Positions 46,605 to 60,140 of a stretch of 64,000 nt of DNA are shown piece by piece (position 1 is the stretch's first letter; each line of letters starts with the position of its first letter). The notes under the pieces were generated by a model. That model was not told the origin of the DNA, made no database searches, and worked only from the letters and a program-made list of their open reading frames with translations. A program made the translations under genes and the position numbers. The DNA is from Strongyloides papillosus. Taxonomy: Eukaryota; Nematoda; Chromadorea; Rhabditida; Strongyloididae. The stretch is from NCBI GenBank assembly GCA_005656395.1, contig SRSI01000038.1:186001-250000 (forward strand), written 5' to 3'.

Positions 46605-47119
46605 ATTACTATTTAAAATAAATGATAGTAAAAAATTATTTTATTTATAATTTCCAATCAGTTGTAAAATATATTTTTAATCAATTAATAAAACTTATTT
46701 TAGTGGTTAATTAAGTATATTTTAATAATACAAAAACTAAGTTTTTTGTCTACATTTTTAAATTAAAATGACATGCATTAATGCTTTGTATGTCTTTATT
46801 AAAAATATAACATTGAAAGGAAAATTAGTTTTAACTGTATATCAATATTAATTCAAAATTACATTTATTTCATTATAAAAATGTTTATAAAAACTAAACA
46901 TTTTTGAATATCATAATATATAGAATTTTTTACAGCAATAGACAATATTTAACATAATAAATTCGAAAAAATTTACCATCATTTTGCATCAATATTGTCG
47001 AGTAAAAATGCATATAATATACATTAACAAAAAAATTAAAAATTGTACTACAATTTAAGACTAAATTGTACGACAAAAATGATGTAAATTTGAGTGATAT
47101 TTTTTGTTCACTTGCTATA
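46605..47119. other. Right end of the insert
   Basis: AT-rich with no gene. The last 100 bp carry AAATTGTAC-type motifs in both orientations (about 47040-47080), which resemble subterminal repeats of DNA transposons. Confidence 0.35.
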
Positions 47120-47133
47120 GTCAAATTGACAAA

Positions 47134-49939
47134 GATATGCTCTGTGTGTAAAAGACTTGTTACATGTTGATGTTGATAGAATTAGTTTGTATGATATTCG
47201 TTCAGCATTCAACAGAATTGATGTAGAAGAAGACTGTCGTCAGTATTTGGTTGTGGAACACCCTATGGCATGTTTAGAAGTAAGGTGTTAGTGTTTGGTT
47301 TAAAGTTGAGCCCATATATATGGATGAAAACAATCAAGAGAGTTCTGGAACCCGTAATTGAACATATAAAAATTTACTATGACGATATCGTAAATGTTGC
47401 TAAGGGTAAATTGCACGATGAAATTAATTGCAAAATTATTGAGTGTCTACATAAAGTGAATATGCAACTTACCCCTAGTAAATGTGCTATTGGTGTAAAT
47501 AAAGGTATTTTTCTTGGCTATTTGATAGAATGTCCTTTAAAAATAAGTATTCCAAAAGATCGTGTAGAAGCACTACTTCAATTGCCGTGTCCGAGAAATT
47601 CAAAAGAAGTCATGGAACTGATGGGACGCTTCCAATATTTTGCAGCAATGATTCCAAATTTTGCTGAATTAACTGCTCCAATCCATGATTTTAAAAATAG
47701 AAAAGGGGATTTTCAAAATGAATTGTATCCGCATTTTGAATCACTCAAAAGAGCAACAGCTAAGTGTGTATCATTGGAAGCTATAAGAAGCAACTGCAAA
47801 AACTTGGCAATTTATATTTCTTTTTCAAATATAGCAGTTTGTAGTATTATGAAAGCATGTTATAAGGATGAGATGAGAATATTTGCTGTTGGTGGTAGAA
47901 AGTTAAGAGCAAGTGAGAAAAATTACGGAAAACCAGAAAAAGTACTTTTGGCAGTTAGAGAAATAATAGCTCAGAATAAGTATATCTCGGCTAATTTTGA
48001 AATCTTAGTATATTCTGAAGTCCAAGGAATACAAAAAGCATGGGATTCAGAGATTGGTGTGGTTTCATCTACTTTTCAAAGGTTGATGTATGAGCTAAAA
48101 GCATTTAATCTTAATTTTATTTATGTAAAAGAAAACAAGAATGACTCGAATTTTTTATTAAAATCAAATTATTCAACTAATGTAAGTCAAGCAATTTCGT
48201 TTATTGCAAAAGTAGAAAATGATTTTGATTCTTTCCCTATCAGTCCTGATGAACTTAAAAAAGAATATTTTTTTGATAAAGATACGATTTTATTAGGTAT
48301 ATACAGATCTGAAGGTTTTCTACCAGAATCTAAAAAATTAGAGTTGAATTACACGTTAAGAAGTAAATTGGATAAAGTCGAGTATAAAAATGGGATAATT
48401 TATGTTGAAGATAAATTATTAATTCTATTTAGCTTAAGATCTAAACTTGTTGATTATCTTCATAGATATCATGCGTCCTTTGATCAAATGAGCAGAAATG
48501 TCAAAGTTAATTTTGTGGGTAATAAGATACTTAGTTTATTGAAGGAGAAAGTAAATACATGTGAGGTCTGTTTAACATTTAGAAGAAATTCTAGAAAACA
48601 AATTTCTGAATGGCCAAAAACTGATGATAAGAGAGAAAGGTTTCATGCAGATTGTGCAGAGTATGGGAAGCATTTGTTTATGGTAAATTGTGATGCTCAT
48701 ACGGGATATTGTGCAGCGGTTATGGTTAAAGGAGTAAGTGCTAAAGACATTATTGCTGCTTATTCAGATACTTATGAAAGAATAGAAACTCCTCTTATTC
48801 AAGTAGCTGATAATGGTAGGGGATTTTGTGCAACACAAACTAAGGAATATCTACAGGATTTAGGGATAGTTGTGCTGTTTTCTGTTCCAAGATGTCCTGA
48901 ATCAAATGGAATAGCAGAAAAATGTATTGGCTTAATTAAATGTTATCTAGATAAACAAGAAAAAAAAGAATCTTTTAAAATTTTACTACAAAAGGCAGTT
49001 AATGCAGTAAATAATAGAGTTGTTAATGGAATTTCAGTAAAGAGAAAATTTTTTAGATATAGCGATGAAGAACTTGATACAATGAAGTATAATTTTAAAA
49101 GTTATCCATTTGTATGTAACATTAAGTATAAGCTCGATAGAGGTGAGAAAATATGGAAGAACGGAAAATGTCTAGAAAGAATAGGAAAAAATATGTTTAG
49201 AATCACAGATGATGAAGAAAAAAATGTTTATATAAGAAAAGCAGATAGTATTATGTTTCTTGATAAAAGAGGAACAGTAACATCAGTTGATAAAATCAAT
49301 AAACTGGTTTATCAAGAAAAAGAAAATACAATTGAAACTCTGGAAATAGATGTACCAGATGAGCCAGATAGAGAGTACATTAAAATCGACAATGAACAAG
49401 ATTTTCAAAACTTCAGATTGAGTAGACCAGAATTCCGTTTATTTTTATCTGTTGATGGTTCTACAGAAAAAGGAAAAGGTTATGGAGGAGTTATTTGGGG
49501 ATATATTAATAATGAATTACCAGAAGTGGTTCCGTTTAGAGATCCCAAAGGTCTAGCATCATCAGCACAATTTTTAGAAGTATCAGCTTTAGAAGAAGGG
49601 TTAAAGAAACTTGAATCTGATAAAAATGATGAAAGATTTAAGGGTAAATTGGCTATTGTGACAGATTCAGATTATGTTGGTCGAAGCGTAGCGTATTATT
49701 TATCTAAATGGGAAAAAACAAATTTTATGACTACTAAGGGTTCTAAAGTGAAGCATGAACAGCAGTGGAAAAACATATTATCTAATTTAACAGGTTGGAA
49801 CGAAATTATAGTCCTGAAAGCGGCTGCACATAAAAATATTTTAATTAATGAAGCTGCTGATATACAGTCTAAGTTAGGAGCTGCAGAATCAACACCAAAG
49901 TCTTCAAGTACTATAGAAGCTGAAGAAGGGGATGATTGA
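47134..49939 (+). pseudogene. Element D RT (rest), integrase and C-terminal RNase H
   Basis: Resumes with the RT motif YDIRSAFN in one frame (about 47169-47250), then shifts to the long frame that ends at 49939. RT: IYYDDIV. The resident RNase H is degenerate (YISFSN where TDAS is usual, VYSEVQG where TDHKPL is usual). Integrase: CEVC, HADC, VADNG and SNGIAEK. The second RNase H, after the integrase, has VDGST, SALEEG, VTDSDYV and KAAAHK followed by NEAAD, all intact. The stop codon (TGA, 49937-49939) lies inside the 3' LTR and the polypurine tract (GAAGAAGGGGA, 49922-49932) is coding sequence. Confidence 0.88.
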
Positions 49940-50075
49940 TGGATGAAAAAGATGACATTAAATAAATATATAAGTAAATGTAATGCCTATAAATTTTAGT
50001 TACTAACCAAAATTTATAGGTAAGTTTTTTTAATTTAAATAAAGAGTTACTAACCAAAATTTATAGAATTATTCA
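49933..50075 (+). repeat. Element D 3' LTR
   Basis: 143 bp, identical by eye to 34354-34496, followed by the TCTAT duplication. Its first seven bases are still coding for the polyprotein end and stop. Confidence 0.95.
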
Positions 50076-50283
50076 TCTATAATACCAAAATACCAACCGA
50101 TCTTGAGAAAACTTTTAACAATGAAATAATATATACTATGAATAATCTTAGTTTAACAAGAAATAGTGATCAAAGAAGAATAGAAAAGTAGTATAACAGA
50201 ATGGAAAACATTACTTTAAAAATTTTGTATTTTAAAACAAGGTACATCACATTTTCCAGGTATTTTTAATAGTTATTTTCAAT

Positions 50284-50917
50284 ATATATTTTTAAAGACA
50301 AAACGACAAAGATTTGAAGAATTATCATTTTAAGAATACTGAAATTAAGTTTGCAAAATATTATTTATCTACAATCTATGAAAAATCAGTCGAAAAATTT
50401 TTATCTTCAAGAACAAGAACTAAAATAATAAATGAGGTGGGTTGTAATAATGACATAAAAAAGAATATACTGTCCCTATATGTATCAACAGCCTCTGAAG
50501 ACGTTAATCTTTTCCATGAAGCAGTCATAACTTTAGAAACAAAAATAGTTGTGCATTACTTTTTAAAAAATTTCACGAATCAGTAGTACAATTTTTGATG
50601 TCTTGTTATAAGGATGGACTTATTAAAGCTCTACAAAAATCAGTTGATCATGCAAAATCTCTTTTAATTTGTATTTTATGTTTCTGTGTTGGTAGGTATA
50701 AAATAGCGGTATCAGGATCTAGTAAATTTGTGTGAATTTTTATACTAAGCTTCAAGAATTCAGGTCAAGTTAATGAGGATAAAATTAGTTTGATTACTTC
50801 AGAACAAGGAGGAGTAATGAAAAGTAGTTAAATCAAAAAGAAATACTGATGGTACTTTAAAAAACAATTAGATGAAGCTATTGAAGGGATAGAAAATTTT
50901 GTTATTAATAAGAATTA
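50284..50917 (+). pseudogene. Unrecognised degenerate gene
   Basis: Protein-like frames follow each other with frameshifts. The first is open to 50586. It continues in another frame from about 50570 (after a run of A) to about 50734, and there are short pieces to 50917 (NEDKISLITSEQGG, KQLDEAIEGIENF). The first shift falls at a homopolymer. No family recognised. It may be the host or element gene next to which D inserted. Confidence 0.4.
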
Positions 50918-51189
50918 ATATTTACTTTATGTTTAGAGGATCTTGCTCCGAGTTTGTTACAAATAAAAATTTTTTAATTATTATATAATTAATTTTTTAA
51001 AACATATAATAAAAAAAACAAATAAAGTATGATTGCAAAAATCATTTAGAATTTCTGACACTCTTATGTTTTCTTTTTTTAGATAAGTTTTTCGTAGTTT
51101 TAAAATGTATAGTGGTCGTTATTTATCTTTAAAAATAATATTCATCCTTTTAATATTTATTTATATGTTTTCCTATTTTCTTTTTCAGA

Positions 51190-51238
51190 CCAAAATTATG
51201 ATGTCACCAGATCAGGAGACTATCATTTCTAAATTAAA
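51190..51238 (+). pseudogene. Exon fragment ending at the K2 block
   Basis: Begins after a clear acceptor (CTTTTTCAG) and reads protein-like (TKIMMSPDQETIISKLN) straight into the CACACAGAAAA end of the 51.2-63.4 kb block. If the block and one TA are removed, the frame continues in phase into the open sequence at 63456, though with two stops at the joint. Confidence 0.4.
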
Positions 51239-51239
51239 C

Positions 51240-52401
51240 TACACACAGAAAAAAAAAGGACACAGGTTTGCATAAAATGTAGTAAATTTGTCCCACCAAA
51301 TAAAATTCAAATTTTCTTTATTTGCGAATAATTTTATCACAATTATTTTGTACATGGAAAATTAAAACAATAGTTAGGCAATTATTAAAATAAGTTTCTA
51401 TTTTTCTAATATACTATTTTTATTTTAGAATACAAGTTGTTTTCTACAATCCATTTTAAAATATATGATTAAAATTTAATTTTATGTAAAATTACAAAAA
51501 CTTTTATAAAAAACATTTTTAACATATTACAGTACATTTTTTTAATATTTTTCAATAGTTTAAATTATTATAAATTGTATTTTATGAAATTTTCACATTT
51601 GATACTCTACACAGAAAACGAAATGGTGTCTAAACGAACGCAACTATGCACGACGAATTCTAGAGACAGTCATGTCATTTTGACATTTAGTGAGATCTAT
51701 ACAATATGTAAATATGATATTTTTAATTTTTGTGAATATCAAGAAATATAAAAATGAGACTAGACAAATATTCAATAATGCTATGTCCATTTAAGTTAAT
51801 ATGTATTATGATAAATTAAATAATTACATTCACATATTTATAATTTATCACTATTATGTTTACTAATTGTGAATATTTAGTTGCTTTTTTGATTTGAAGT
51901 TTTTAAGATGTTTGTACTGTCAATTATTCGACTTTTTATAATTCATGTAATACTTCTTTAAATGTTTTTTGTTTAAAATAAATTAAAACTTAAAAGTTAC
52001 TTTCCAATGTGTATTTATATTTAAAATTTTATTAACAATTAATTAAATTAAAAACTTTATTAACACTTAATTAAATTGAAAACTTTACTAAAAATAAATT
52101 ATATTAAAAATTAATACATTTTAAAATACAACAAGAATAACCTTCTTTGTTCCTCAAGTGTTCTAGTTGTACATATAAAGTAATTTGTTGGCATCCAGTT
52201 CTCCATTTTTTGATATATGCCCACGACGTTATATTTTTTCCTGAAACAACAACTTCTTCGTTTTTATTTAGATCTGCTTACAAAGTCCTTCTACTGTTAC
52301 TACTATAAGAAATCGCACTTTATAGATGATTTAAATTGCAGAGCATGTAGAAATAATTTCCAACTAATCGTTTTGCCACTTAGTTCAGTGGACACAAATA
52401 A
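51240..52401. other. Left part of the K2 block
   Basis: AT-rich. A second CTACACAGAAAAC motif is at about 51607. A minus-strand open stretch of about 50 codons near 52125-52285 looks mildly protein-like but has no start or known motif. Nothing else is supported. Confidence 0.3.
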
Positions 52402-53233
52402 CACTCACAAATTATTGTATCGTTTTCTGTCTCATTTCATCATTTTGCTCTTTTTTGACTCATTTTACATTTTGGTCGATACAATTTTTAAGATTCAATT
52501 TTTTTCTTAATTTTTTTCACCGCTTAGAGTTATAATGTCGTCAAATTATCGCATATACAAGTAATATATGCGATAAAATTATAAGATGATTTTGAATGTA
52601 TGTTAAATAAATTTATTTTTGATAAATATATTGAATTAATATATCATAAATATAACATATTTACTAGTACCTTTCAAGTACAAAATTTATTAATTTAAAA
52701 AATCAATTAAAATTTTTTGAAACTTTTAATTTGGTAGTAAAAAAATATATCCATCACAATGCTATTGTAGAAATTAAATAGCAAATACTTTGGACTCGTT
52801 TTTAAGTATAATAAAAAGTATAATTCTTATTTCTTTCTCTTATGTAAACTAAATTCAATATCGAATGCCTTTAATTCTTATAAAACCTCTAACTTATTGT
52901 AACTTTTGTGTTTATAGTATATTTTATCAATAAATATAATGATTTTCACAAATTTTTCTAGTTAATTTCATTTATTAAAAATGGGTGAGTGTTTTTTAAG
53001 TTATTTCATTTTCCTCTCAAAAATAAAAAAAATCCAGATAAGGGTGAAACCATAAAAAATCAAATTTTATCATAGTTCAATTCAAAAAATTTTAAACTTA
53101 ATATATCGCCAAAAATAATTTTATGACGCCAATGTACGTATATACGTAAAAATATATGCAAAAATAATTAATTATTGTATCGTCTCATTCAAGAGAATGG
53201 TCCGTGTATTTCGATACAATAATTTGTGAGTGT
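52402..53233. mobile_element. CACTA-like non-autonomous element
   Basis: 832 bp bounded by perfect 21-bp terminal inverted repeats that begin CACTCACAAATT, with a 3-bp duplication TAA (52399-52401 and 53234-53236). The core ATTGTATCG recurs in both orientations just inside each end (52475-52484, and 53172-53183 facing 53213-53224), like the subterminal repeats of EnSpm/CACTA elements. It has no coding capacity. The 3-bp duplication and the CACT start suggest it is moved by an EnSpm-type transposase, which this region encodes in damaged form. Confidence 0.75.
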
Positions 53234-53236
53234 AAG

Positions 53237-54229
53237 ACTGCTTTTTTGACATTACTTTCGACATCAGAATGATCTGGTGAAAATAGTAAAGAATATGTAT
53301 TTTTTCGAATAGAAAATTCTATAAAGTTGCTGATTATTTGAAGAAAAATGAATTTGTTTGTAATATACTACAATAGTATTCAGTAGAATGATCAGATCTT
53401 TTCACTAAAATAGTTAATCAGATGTTTTTTGATACGATAATTGATATCTTAATTTAAATTATTCTATAATTTTTAAATGTTTGTTATTGTTTTTATGTAT
53501 AATTTTTATTTTTTTTATTCTACTTAAAAAAAAAGTTGTTAATAATAATCATTTATAAATAAAATTTTATAAAATTAAAAAAATTTTACATCTACTTCAC
53601 CAACCTTTATATCTTAAAAACTTATAACATCAATTGCTATTCGTCAACAATATATTTTAAAAACACTATCTCACCATACACATGTATTTTAAAAGTTTTT
53701 TCAGATTTTTTTGGCAATCTTATTACTAATTTTTCTCATACACACAAAAATTTTATGAGAACAACATTACTCCAAGTATATTTTAAGATGTAAAATAGTA
53801 AAATTTTTATATGAAAATTTGATCAATTTATATTGTATAGGAACACAAATGATATTGTTTTGTAAAAAAATACTCATCTATTTTTTTCAATATTCATGAA
53901 GTTAAATTAAACAGTATTAGAAAATTTAAATCGTTTTACTGCATGAAATTTAAAGCAAAAACACAGCCATTTTACATAAAAAAATCTAGTCTTCAAAATT
54001 TGAATATGTGAAAAATTAAAATTTTCTTGTAGAATGGTGAATTGATATTTAATGTTTTTTACTTACTAGAAACAATTCATTGAATCTTTTTAGTTTTAAA
54101 ATAACAAATTTTTTTTAAAACTTAAATTTAGGATATTTATTCTGTTATAATTGTATAATATAATCATGTTAATATTTATGAATAAATAAAATGTTTTTAG
54201 ATAATAAGTTTTTTTAATTCTGATATAAA
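53237..54229. other. AT-rich non-coding stretch
   Basis: No gene or ordered repeat seen upstream of the zinc-finger gene. Confidence 0.35.
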
Positions 54230-55651
<1,422 letters not shown>

Positions 55652-55859
55652 TAGAAATTGAAAACAATGTTCAAATATTTCGCAATCGTTATACTTACTA
55701 ATAATTTTCAATATTAGCTTACGATGATTAATAGTGAAAATAAAATAGATTATAGTGTACAAATAGTCAACAATTTTTTAAGCAAATCTATTTTTTTTCA
55801 AAAATTTATTCTAATATTAATATATTATTGGGAAATATCAAAAAGATAAAACTTTTTCA

Positions 55860-56317
55860 TTTGAGCTAGCACGTGCAATAGTTGATGTATTGATATCAAG
55901 AAATAGAGATGTTCTTTATGTTCCATAATATCCTAGAATTTTATCTGAAATAAATTTAAAAGATTCTGAGACATCTGACGGTTATGCTAATCGGGATGTT
56001 GTTTTAGAGATTCAAATGAAGATGCAATAATTTGTTCCTCAATGGATGGAAATGTGTATGGTTATGATATAGTGCAATCACAATTATTATTTAAAATAAA
56101 TTTACATTATTGTGTTAATGATGTTTGTATGATAGCACCAAATAATTGTAATGTTTTTATATCTGCTGGTCCTAAAAGTTTAAATATTTTTGAAATTATA
56201 ATATTTAGAACTAGGAGTGATGTTGGTGCGTCAATAGCAATCATTGGATATAATTCAATAAGTTATAAATATACCTCATCTTGCGATCTGATTGGTAGCT
56301 GTGCCCTTTTCAACTAA
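55860..56317 (+). pseudogene. WD-repeat-like fragment, broken
   Basis: Three frames share protein-like sequence. A piece near 55860-55925 (ELARAIVDVLISRNRDVLYV) is followed by stops and shifts, then an open stretch from about 56025 to 56317 with SMDGNVYGYDIVQSQLLFKI, a WD/beta-propeller-like blade. Too short and damaged for a firm family call. Confidence 0.35.
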
Positions 56318-56704
56318 TTAATGTATTCACAATAGTTTGATTCGTATTATTTTTAGCAAAACCATTGTCCAATTTCTCACAATCAAAAAATTATCATGAT
56401 GTAGAAGATTTTAACTGTTTTAGAACAATCCATTTATTCATCGTCTTTGATAAGAATTTGAAATAAATAAAAATTAATAATAGATCTTAAACTTTTATTT
56501 TATCACTCAAACTACTGATTAAAGATAATATAATTTGTAATATTAATAGTAAAAATGAAAAGGTATATCTCAAAGCGGTTTAAATTTCTTCTATTTTAGA
56601 TATTATACAAAATTTTAATTTTGTGTAATAAATTCAAATTATTAAACAATAAAAAAAGAGGGTTTTAATAATTCTTTTTTTTCTGCGTGTGCTACATTGT
56701 TAAA

Positions 56705-59000
56705 ATGTCAGATTATTTACCTACTGATAAGATCAAGATTAAAAATGGGATTATTTCCATTCATAATGTAATGGCAAAATCAGACCTTTCAATTGTATAA
56801 AATGGTACATTGCATTTATGTTCTTCTAGAAAACAAGTTTGCATTAAAATTTCAAAAAGAAACTGCCCATGTTTGGAAAATGAATTATACATCTATAAAA
56901 AAATAGAAAAAAGCAATCCTGAAAATCATAACTTAACAAATATTATCGGTATGTTTTAGGTTATATTTTTCTATTACTATTGGAGACAAAATTTGTTTAA
57001 AAAAGTTTTATATTTATCAATTTACTTTTATTAATTATTATTTGTCACTGCGGATATATGTTAATTTGATACCTTAAAGTACAATTAAATGAAACTTTTT
57101 TAAAGTATTTTAATAATTGAGATAATGTCTAATATATTATAAATTTCTTCAAAATAAACGAATCCGTATACGATCTGGAGGGCATTTTAAATTTTTATTT
57201 GAATAACCAACGAATACGATTTTTTTTAAAATAAAGTGTTAATTTGTATTTTTTGTAGACCATAGAAAATTTGTCTTAGTGAAATGAAGTTTATTGTTAT
57301 TAAAAGATTTGATATTACATTGGATACTTATATTAAAAACAAAAATCGACCATATCTTGATCATGTTGAATTGTATGATTTATTAAATGGAATTCTTAAT
57401 GCGCTATCTTTTTTATACAAAAAAAATATTTGTTATAATGACCTTAAAAGCAGTAATGTGATGTTAAATCCAGATATAAGCAATCCTGTTTTAATTGATT
57501 TTGGAAGTTGTTACGATAGTGAAGGAGTTGTGATAAAAGGAATAAATAAATTCCAAATAGGAGAACAACAGTATGATAATACCATCAAAGCCATTCAATT
57601 TATAAAGTATAGATATTGTTTTGTTTAGTGATTGTTATTAATATTAAGTGTTAATTATTATATATGTTAATTATGATTGTTGTTAATATGTTATTTGTAG
57701 GCGAGACTACACAAATAAAAATATTTTACTCGATTACGAAGCTAATATATCTTTTAATAGCATTTCTGGTACTCATGACTTTAGTGGATTATTTCTCCAT
57801 AATTTAATTAATGGATCAATATATGACGACATTACAAGTCTATATTTTAATTGCTTTACTTAGGCTACTGCTGAAAAACTTCCATGGCAAAATGACAATC
57901 AACTGTAAGTTTTTATTAAATTGTTTAAAAATAAATGCTGCTATTGCTTATTCAATATTAGAATGTCTGTATTACCTATATATGTTTACATAAAGTCAAA
58001 GATATTTATCATTTTGTAGTGTTAATTAAGCTGTATTTCAAGTTTAAAATATCTATATCTTTCTATAATTTATAGACTTAAGACACCGAATTATTACATT
58101 GAAGAAAGAGTTAGATTTCTTAATCGTGGATATGAACCGTTTCAAAATTCTTCTATCAATGTAAAATCAAAAGAAATTCTTGAGGTAATTCATGATGCTG
58201 TAATAAACAAAGAAAGTGATTATATGGCTATTAAAAACAAGATTTCTCAAGTTTATTTTTATAATTCATTGGTTTTGTCATTGTCCAAGGATTTTAAAAA
58301 TCTCTCTCTTGATAGAGAAGTTATTTTTGATGATAATTATTTACGGAATATCCCATCTGATAACTTTGCACTTTTGTGTAGTTTTCAAGGAAATTACAAT
58401 AGGTAGGTTTTAATATCAGTCTGTGGAAAAAACTATGGTTGCTTATGTTTAGTATAGTTTCATAACTGAAAATTCTATTTTAACATAAAATCATTTTTTT
58501 ACTACTAAAAATTAAATCTAAAAATGGGTTTATCGAAATGGAAAAGTATCTATTTTTTGTTTTATTATTTCAGTGGTTATGTTTTGTGCGTACAGTCCTC
58601 TAGTTACAAAAAATGTTTTGCTAAAAACTTGGACAGTTCAGACAAAATACACAATTTAGGAATGGGACTGCTAAAATTGTCAAAAATGTTATCAGATACT
58701 ACTGCAACTACATCTACTAAAAATAATAAAAATAAAATTTCTATTTCTAACTTATTACTATTAGATAAAGAATTTTTTGGATATCTTGAAAAACAATATA
58801 TTGTATGTTTAAAAAAATGTTTTTTACTAATAACCGTACTTTTATTAAATAATATCTAGAGTAAAGGATGGGCTTATGAATTTTTAAAAAGCATAAATAT
58901 AGATTCATGTAACATGACTGTCTTAACAGGGAGAAATGTAATTACAAATTTTTGTCTTAAAACTGTTGTAAGCATGGAAAATCAACCAATACATTCCTAA
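56705..59000 (+). pseudogene. VRK-like kinase gene, second copy, broken
   Basis: Six exons can be joined: 56705-56948, 57259-57606, 57701-57904, 58076-58402, 58574-58802 and 58860-59000. Kinase motifs: CIKIS (Lys), ELYIYKKI (helix C Glu), YNDLKSSNVML (HRD Asp kept), LIDFGS, and EKLPW as in the first kinase. Lesions: TAA at 56798-56800, a frameshift near 57290 and an in-frame TAG before EKLPW. Several joins are in phase, so the exon structure is real. The C-terminal 180 residues resemble the C-terminal part of the first kinase only loosely. Follows the truncated transposase on the same strand. Confidence 0.65.
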
Positions 59001-60140
59001 CATATTTAATAATCATGTAATATTTTGCCTTCTCATATTTTTAAAGTAAAACAAATAAGAAACAATAATAAAATTATAGCAATTGACCTTAAAACTTTTT
59101 TATACCTTTTCTACATTCTTCCTGGTTATCCTTCTTAATTTTCATTCAATGGTTCTAGTAAAATGTAACTTTTTTATATCCTATTCTATGTTAACAACAA
59201 ACAAAATTACTAACATATTCTAATTCAACAGGATGTAATAAGAAATTAATATTTCAAATAAAATTCAGTTAGCTGTAAAAACAGAAGGAAACATTGGATT
59301 TGCATTTTCATAAAAACATTTGTTTTAACACATTTTGGTAGTTTATTTATTAATGATTAATGCTATTTGTAAAAACATGAAAATACTAGAACTACTTATG
59401 TTGTTATGATATCGCACAAGCATATTTAATTAAACCACGTATTAATTATATGATTCTTAAGAACCATGAACGTTTCTATGCCATTATGAGTAAGTCATTA
59501 AGAGGTAATAAGAATTTTAAGTATTTTGCGTTATGTATTAATGTTGTGATTGATGAATTATTTGATAGCAGTTATTAAAATAAATAGCATTTAAAACAAT
59601 TTTATTTGTAGAATTCTAAATTTAAATAAAGAAAGCCTGGAAAATATTTTTTTTCATTTCCTTATTATCTATATATCACTTTAAGAAAATATATAAAAGC
59701 CTAATATTGTTAATAATATTACTCCTCCATGAAAAACTTTTTGAAGAGAATGTAAGAGACCTTAAAGTAAATGGAATTTGTTTATTCTCGTATATATTTA
59801 ATATAAAAACAATACCTGTTTCTGGAAACATTTGAAATATTAAAAATAGATAGGTTTTCTAAAGGAAAGACTTCTAATTTATAATGACAACATAAGAATT
59901 TCAATATATTTCAGCAAAGTTAAGAAAATTATAAAAGGATACATTATATTAGGGTTAATAAAAAAATTTGAATTTTTAGGAAAGTTTATAAATATTGTTT
60001 TACATGTTTACAGTTCTCAGTGATTGAATGTTACAAAGAAGTGGTATTTAAAATAATATTATTTTTTCCTCACCATGGATGATAATCATTAAATTAATAT
60101 ATACATTTAGCAAAGTTAAAATGACCAATAAACCAAGAAT
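59001..60140. other. AT-rich stretch with one small open frame
   Basis: 59402-59577 is open for 58 codons in plus orientation with mixed composition (IAQAYLIKPRINYMI, NHERFYAIMSKSL). It has no ATG at its start and no known motif. Nothing else was supported. Confidence 0.3.

Larger units (their letters stand above)
36001..47119. mobile_element. 11.1-kb insert: candidate kinase-bearing tnp2-type transposon (K1)
   Basis: Lies inside the reverse transcriptase of D. A 14-bp near-duplication (GTCAAWTTGACAAA) flanks it at 35987-36000 and 47120-47133. It carries a tnp2-like transposase gene (minus), an unrecognised gene (minus), a VRK-like kinase gene (plus), an unknown gene (plus) and an F-box-like gene (minus). 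Both ends have AACAAAAAATRTC-like and TACAATTT-like motifs in opposite orientation, but no long perfect terminal repeat. That one element owns all five genes is inference: they share one insert with defined edges. Confidence 0.6.
34354..50075 (+). mobile_element. Compact LTR element D, split by an 11-kb insert
   Basis: Bounded by the 5-bp duplication TCTAT (34349-34353 and 50076-50080) and two 143-bp LTRs that look identical. Without the insert it is about 4.6 kb and has the same plan as element C: primer site TGGCGCCCCCGG, a start codon at the LTR junction, Gag, protease, RT, degenerate RNase H, integrase, second RNase H. The coding region has two in-frame stops in Gag, a frameshift in the RT and the insert at 36001-47119. 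It is a dead copy. Confidence 0.93.

Noticed and set aside
36001..47119. Polinton/Maverick or virus-derived insert
   Set aside because: No DNA polymerase B, integrase, packaging ATPase or capsid motif was seen, and the ends lack long inverted repeats.
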